A stretch of DNA of 64,000 bases from Chitinophaga pollutisoli (GTDB lineage Bacteria > Bacteroidota > Bacteroidia > Chitinophagales > Chitinophagaceae): NCBI RefSeq assembly GCF_038396755.1, contig NZ_CP149822.1, forward strand, positions 1,178,001 through 1,242,000, read 5' to 3'. The first letter of the stretch is position 1. Each line of letters starts with the position of its first letter. Position numbers and translations under genes: made by a program. Positions 61,768-64,000 of this stretch are shown here, in pieces. Below the pieces are notes generated by a model. It was not told the DNA's origin, searched no databases, and worked only from the letters and a program-made list of their open reading frames with translations.

Positions 61768-64000
61768 ATGAAAAAAATCGCATTCATACTGCTATTTGGA
61801 GTATTCAGCCTCAGCGCTTCGGCGCAGCAGGCCCGTCCGCTGAAGGGCACGGTAACCGACCGGGAGAACAACCGCATCCCTGGCGCTACCGTCCGCATCA
61901 AGGGCACCAACAAAGGCACCACTACAGACGCCAACGGGAATTTTTCCCTGGAGGCGGCGCAGGGCCAGGTGTTGGAATTCTCCTCTGTAGGCATGCAGAA
62001 AATCGAATTCAAGATCGGCGCGGCCAACAGCATCGCCATTACACTCGAATCAGACAGCCGTCTCGATGAAGTGATCGTGGTAGGTTACGGCCGTGTGAAG
62101 AGAAGAGACCTCACGGGCGCGGTGGCTTCCGTGACCGGTAAAGACCTCCAGGCCGATATCGCAAGGAGCGCCGCATCCGCCCTGCAGGGGCGCATCGCAG
62201 GCGTAACCGTTTCCAACAGCGGCGGCCAGCCCGGCGCCGGCATGAGCATCAATATCCGCGGCCTCAGCTCCCTCGGTTCCAACGCCCCCCTCTATGTGAT
62301 CGACGGCGTGTATGGCGATATGAACATGGTTGACCCGGCAGACATCGCCAGCATCGAAGTGCTCAAAGACGCCTCCGCCGCCGCCATCTACGGCGCCCGC
62401 GCCGCCAACGGCGTAGTGCTCGTTACCACCAAAAGCGGCCGGAAAGACATGGCGCCCGTTGTCAATATCAACGCCCTCACCGGCGTGCAGAACGTCACCC
62501 GCAAACTCGGCGTGCTCGACGCCCAGCAATGGAAAAACGTTATGCGCCAATCCGGTTACCTGCCCCAGGAAGCCATCGACTTCACCGGTGTTGGCACCAA
62601 CTGGCAGGACGAAGTATACCGCTCCGCCCCCATTTCCAAGATCAATTTGAGTGTGGCAGGCGGTACCGCCCGTTCGACCTACAACCTTTCCGCCGGTTAC
62701 ATCAACCAGAAAGGCATTTTGCTCAACTCCGGTTTTAAATCCTACAACATCCGCGCGAAAAATACTTTCAACTTCCTGAACGACCATGTACGGCTGGGAA
62801 ACACCATTTTGCTGCGCAATTCCAACAAACAGATCAACTCCATGACCATCACCGACGCGCTTCGCCAGAATCCGCTGATGACAGTAACCGATCCCGACCA
62901 GCCCGGCGGTTACACCGGCATCTCGCCCTGGATGAAAAACATGGATAACCCCGTAGGCCGTTCGATGCTGTTCAACGAGCAGCAACACACCAACGAATTG
63001 CTCATCAACGGTTACGCGGAAGTGGATCTTTTCGTGAAAGGACTGAAATACAAATTCAACGTCGGCGTTAACCGCGCCAATGGCCGTAACTACAACGCCA
63101 ACGTACCGTACGACTTCGGCTCCGGCGCTTACCAGTCGCGCCTGGCGGAGAACGCCTTCTTCAACAACCAGTGGCTGGCGGAGAACACGCTGCATTACGA
63201 CAATGAGTTCGGTAAGCACAACGTTTCTTCCGTATTGGGTTATGCGGCGCAGAAGAATGCCAACCGCGGGTTCGGCGCCAGCAGGCTGGACATCCCCTTC
63301 GGCACCGACGCCATCAACGCAGGCCCCACCACGCAGCAATCCACCAACGGTTCGCTGCAGGAAAACGCCCTGGTATCGATGTTCGGCCGGTTGATCTACA
63401 GCTACGATTCCCGCTACCTGTTCTCCGCATCGGTACGCCGCGACGGCTCCTCGCGCTTCGCGCCGGGCCACCAGTACGGCACGTTCCCCTCGGTGTCCGT
63501 AGGCTGGAACGTCATGAACGAGAAATTCTTCGGCGGGCTGAAAAATAAAGTGGACGAACTGAAGTTACGCGCCAGCTACGGCGTGCTCGGCAACCAGGAA
63601 ATCGCCAACTACACCACGCAAAGCATCAGCAGCAGCGGCATCAACTACATCCAGGGCGGCACCTGGTGGATGGGCGCCAACACCGGTGTGGAATGGGTAG
63701 CGCTTCCACAGCTGACCTGGGAAGAAACCAAAACCAGCAACATCGGTATGGACGCGAGCCTTTTCAAAGGAAAGCTGACCATCAGCGCCGACTACTTCAT
63801 CAAAGAAACCGACGGCGTATTGCTGAGCATCGGCCAGCCCGGTTCCACCGGCATCAAGGGCAGTCCCCCGATGAACGCCGGCGTGATCCGCAACACCGGT
63901 TATGAAGCGCTGGTGAACTACCGCAGCAACTTCGGCCAGGTGAAATACAGCATCGGCGTAAACGGCTCCACCGCCAAAAACAAAGTGAAAGCCATCACCG
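61768..64000 (+). CDS. SusC/RagA-family TonB-dependent receptor, partial (C-terminus outside window)
   Basis: The frame starts at the ATG at 61768 and is open to the window end, about 744 codons. Signal peptide MKKIAFILLFGVFSLSASAQ, then a carboxypeptidase-regulatory-like domain about 25-95 (LKGTVTDRENNRIPGATVRI). The plug runs about 105-235, with LDEVIVVGYGRVKRRDLTG, IRGLSSLGSNAPLYVIDGVY and IYGARAANGVVLVTTKSG; beta-barrel follows. It has no STN domain. A SusD partner would be expected just beyond the window. The substrate is unknown. Probably controlled by the AraC-type regulator upstream. Confidence 0.93.
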   Translation, partial: MKKIAFILLFGVFSLSASAQQARPLKGTVTDRENNRIPGATVRIKGTNKGTTTDANGNFSLEAAQGQVLEFSSVGMQKIEFKIGAANSIAITLESDSRLDEVIVVGYGRVKRRDLTGAVASVTGKDLQADIARSAASALQGRIAGVTVSNSGGQPGAGMSINIRGLSSLGSNAPLYVIDGVYGDMNMVDPADIASIEVLKDASAAAIYGARAANGVVLVTTKSGRKDMAPVVNINALTGVQNVTRKLGVLDAQQWKNVMRQSGYLPQEAIDFTGVGTNWQDEVYRSAPISKINLSVAGGTARSTYNLSAGYINQKGILLNSGFKSYNIRAKNTFNFLNDHVRLGNTILLRNSNKQINSMTITDALRQNPLMTVTDPDQPGGYTGISPWMKNMDNPVGRSMLFNEQQHTNELLINGYAEVDLFVKGLKYKFNVGVNRANGRNYNANVPYDFGSGAYQSRLAENAFFNNQWLAENTLHYDNEFGKHNVSSVLGYAAQKNANRGFGASRLDIPFGTDAINAGPTTQQSTNGSLQENALVSMFGRLIYSYDSRYLFSASVRRDGSSRFAPGHQYGTFPSVSVGWNVMNEKFFGGLKNKVDELKLRASYGVLGNQEIANYTTQSISSSGINYIQGGTWWMGANTGVEWVALPQLTWEETKTSNIGMDASLFKGKLTISADYFIKETDGVLLSIGQPGSTGIKGSPPMNAGVIRNTGYEALVNYRSNFGQVKYSIGVNGSTAKNKVKAIT

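Overview
The window looks like a chromosomal segment of a Bacteroidota bacterium, most likely a Chitinophaga-like member of the Chitinophagaceae. The reasons are three separate SusC/SusD-type nutrient-uptake loci, a FecI/FecR pair, a type IX secretion (PorP/SprF, gliding-type C-terminal domain) locus, LytTR and propeller-type two-component systems, moderately high GC, and several matches to the Bacteroidota -7 promoter element TAnnTTTG. No rRNA, tRNA, CRISPR array, insertion sequence or prophage was recognised. Family names come from reading motifs in the translations, not from database searches.

Layout. 1-6168 (minus strand): uptake locus A, with ECF sigma factor, FecR anti-sigma, a SusC receptor carrying an STN signalling domain, and a SusD cut by the window edge. 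6268-10588 (minus): a zinc alcohol dehydrogenase, a non-coding stretch with a 66-bp tandem repeat, and a beta-propeller/HEAT/cytochrome c protein. 10962-20854 (plus): a promoter and long structured leader, then a stand-alone receiver protein, a membrane-anchored HEAT-repeat protein (apparent frameshift), two tandem membrane GT2 glycosyltransferases, a TPR plus beta-barrel protein, and a DUF4838 protein. This reads as a synthase-type exopolysaccharide system. 21124-27545: a metallophosphoesterase, a transglutaminase-like protein, a small secreted protein, an MFS transporter divergent from a LysR regulator, a YdeI-family protein and an orphan gene.

27650-43930 (minus): a three-gene type IX secretion operon, made of a giant 4410-residue adhesin-like protein with about 37 Ig-like repeats, a PorP/SprF protein and an OmpA-family protein. 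44203-48929: a propeller sensor kinase (apparent frameshift) between two paralogous NarL/LuxR response regulators. 49010-56547 (minus): uptake locus B, a starch-type sus operon (GH13 amylase, SusC, SusD, SusE-like), divergent from a LytS/LytTR pair and a PQQ-type propeller protein (56754-59855). 59856-60505 is non-coding with repeats. 60506-64000: an AraC regulator and a third SusC receptor cut by the window end.

Most unusual points: two genes each broken by one base at a T7 run; the near-identical 234-bp coding repeat array with multi-unit duplications; the structured leader in front of the polysaccharide operon; and a short intergenic repeat present at two sites about 39 kb apart.
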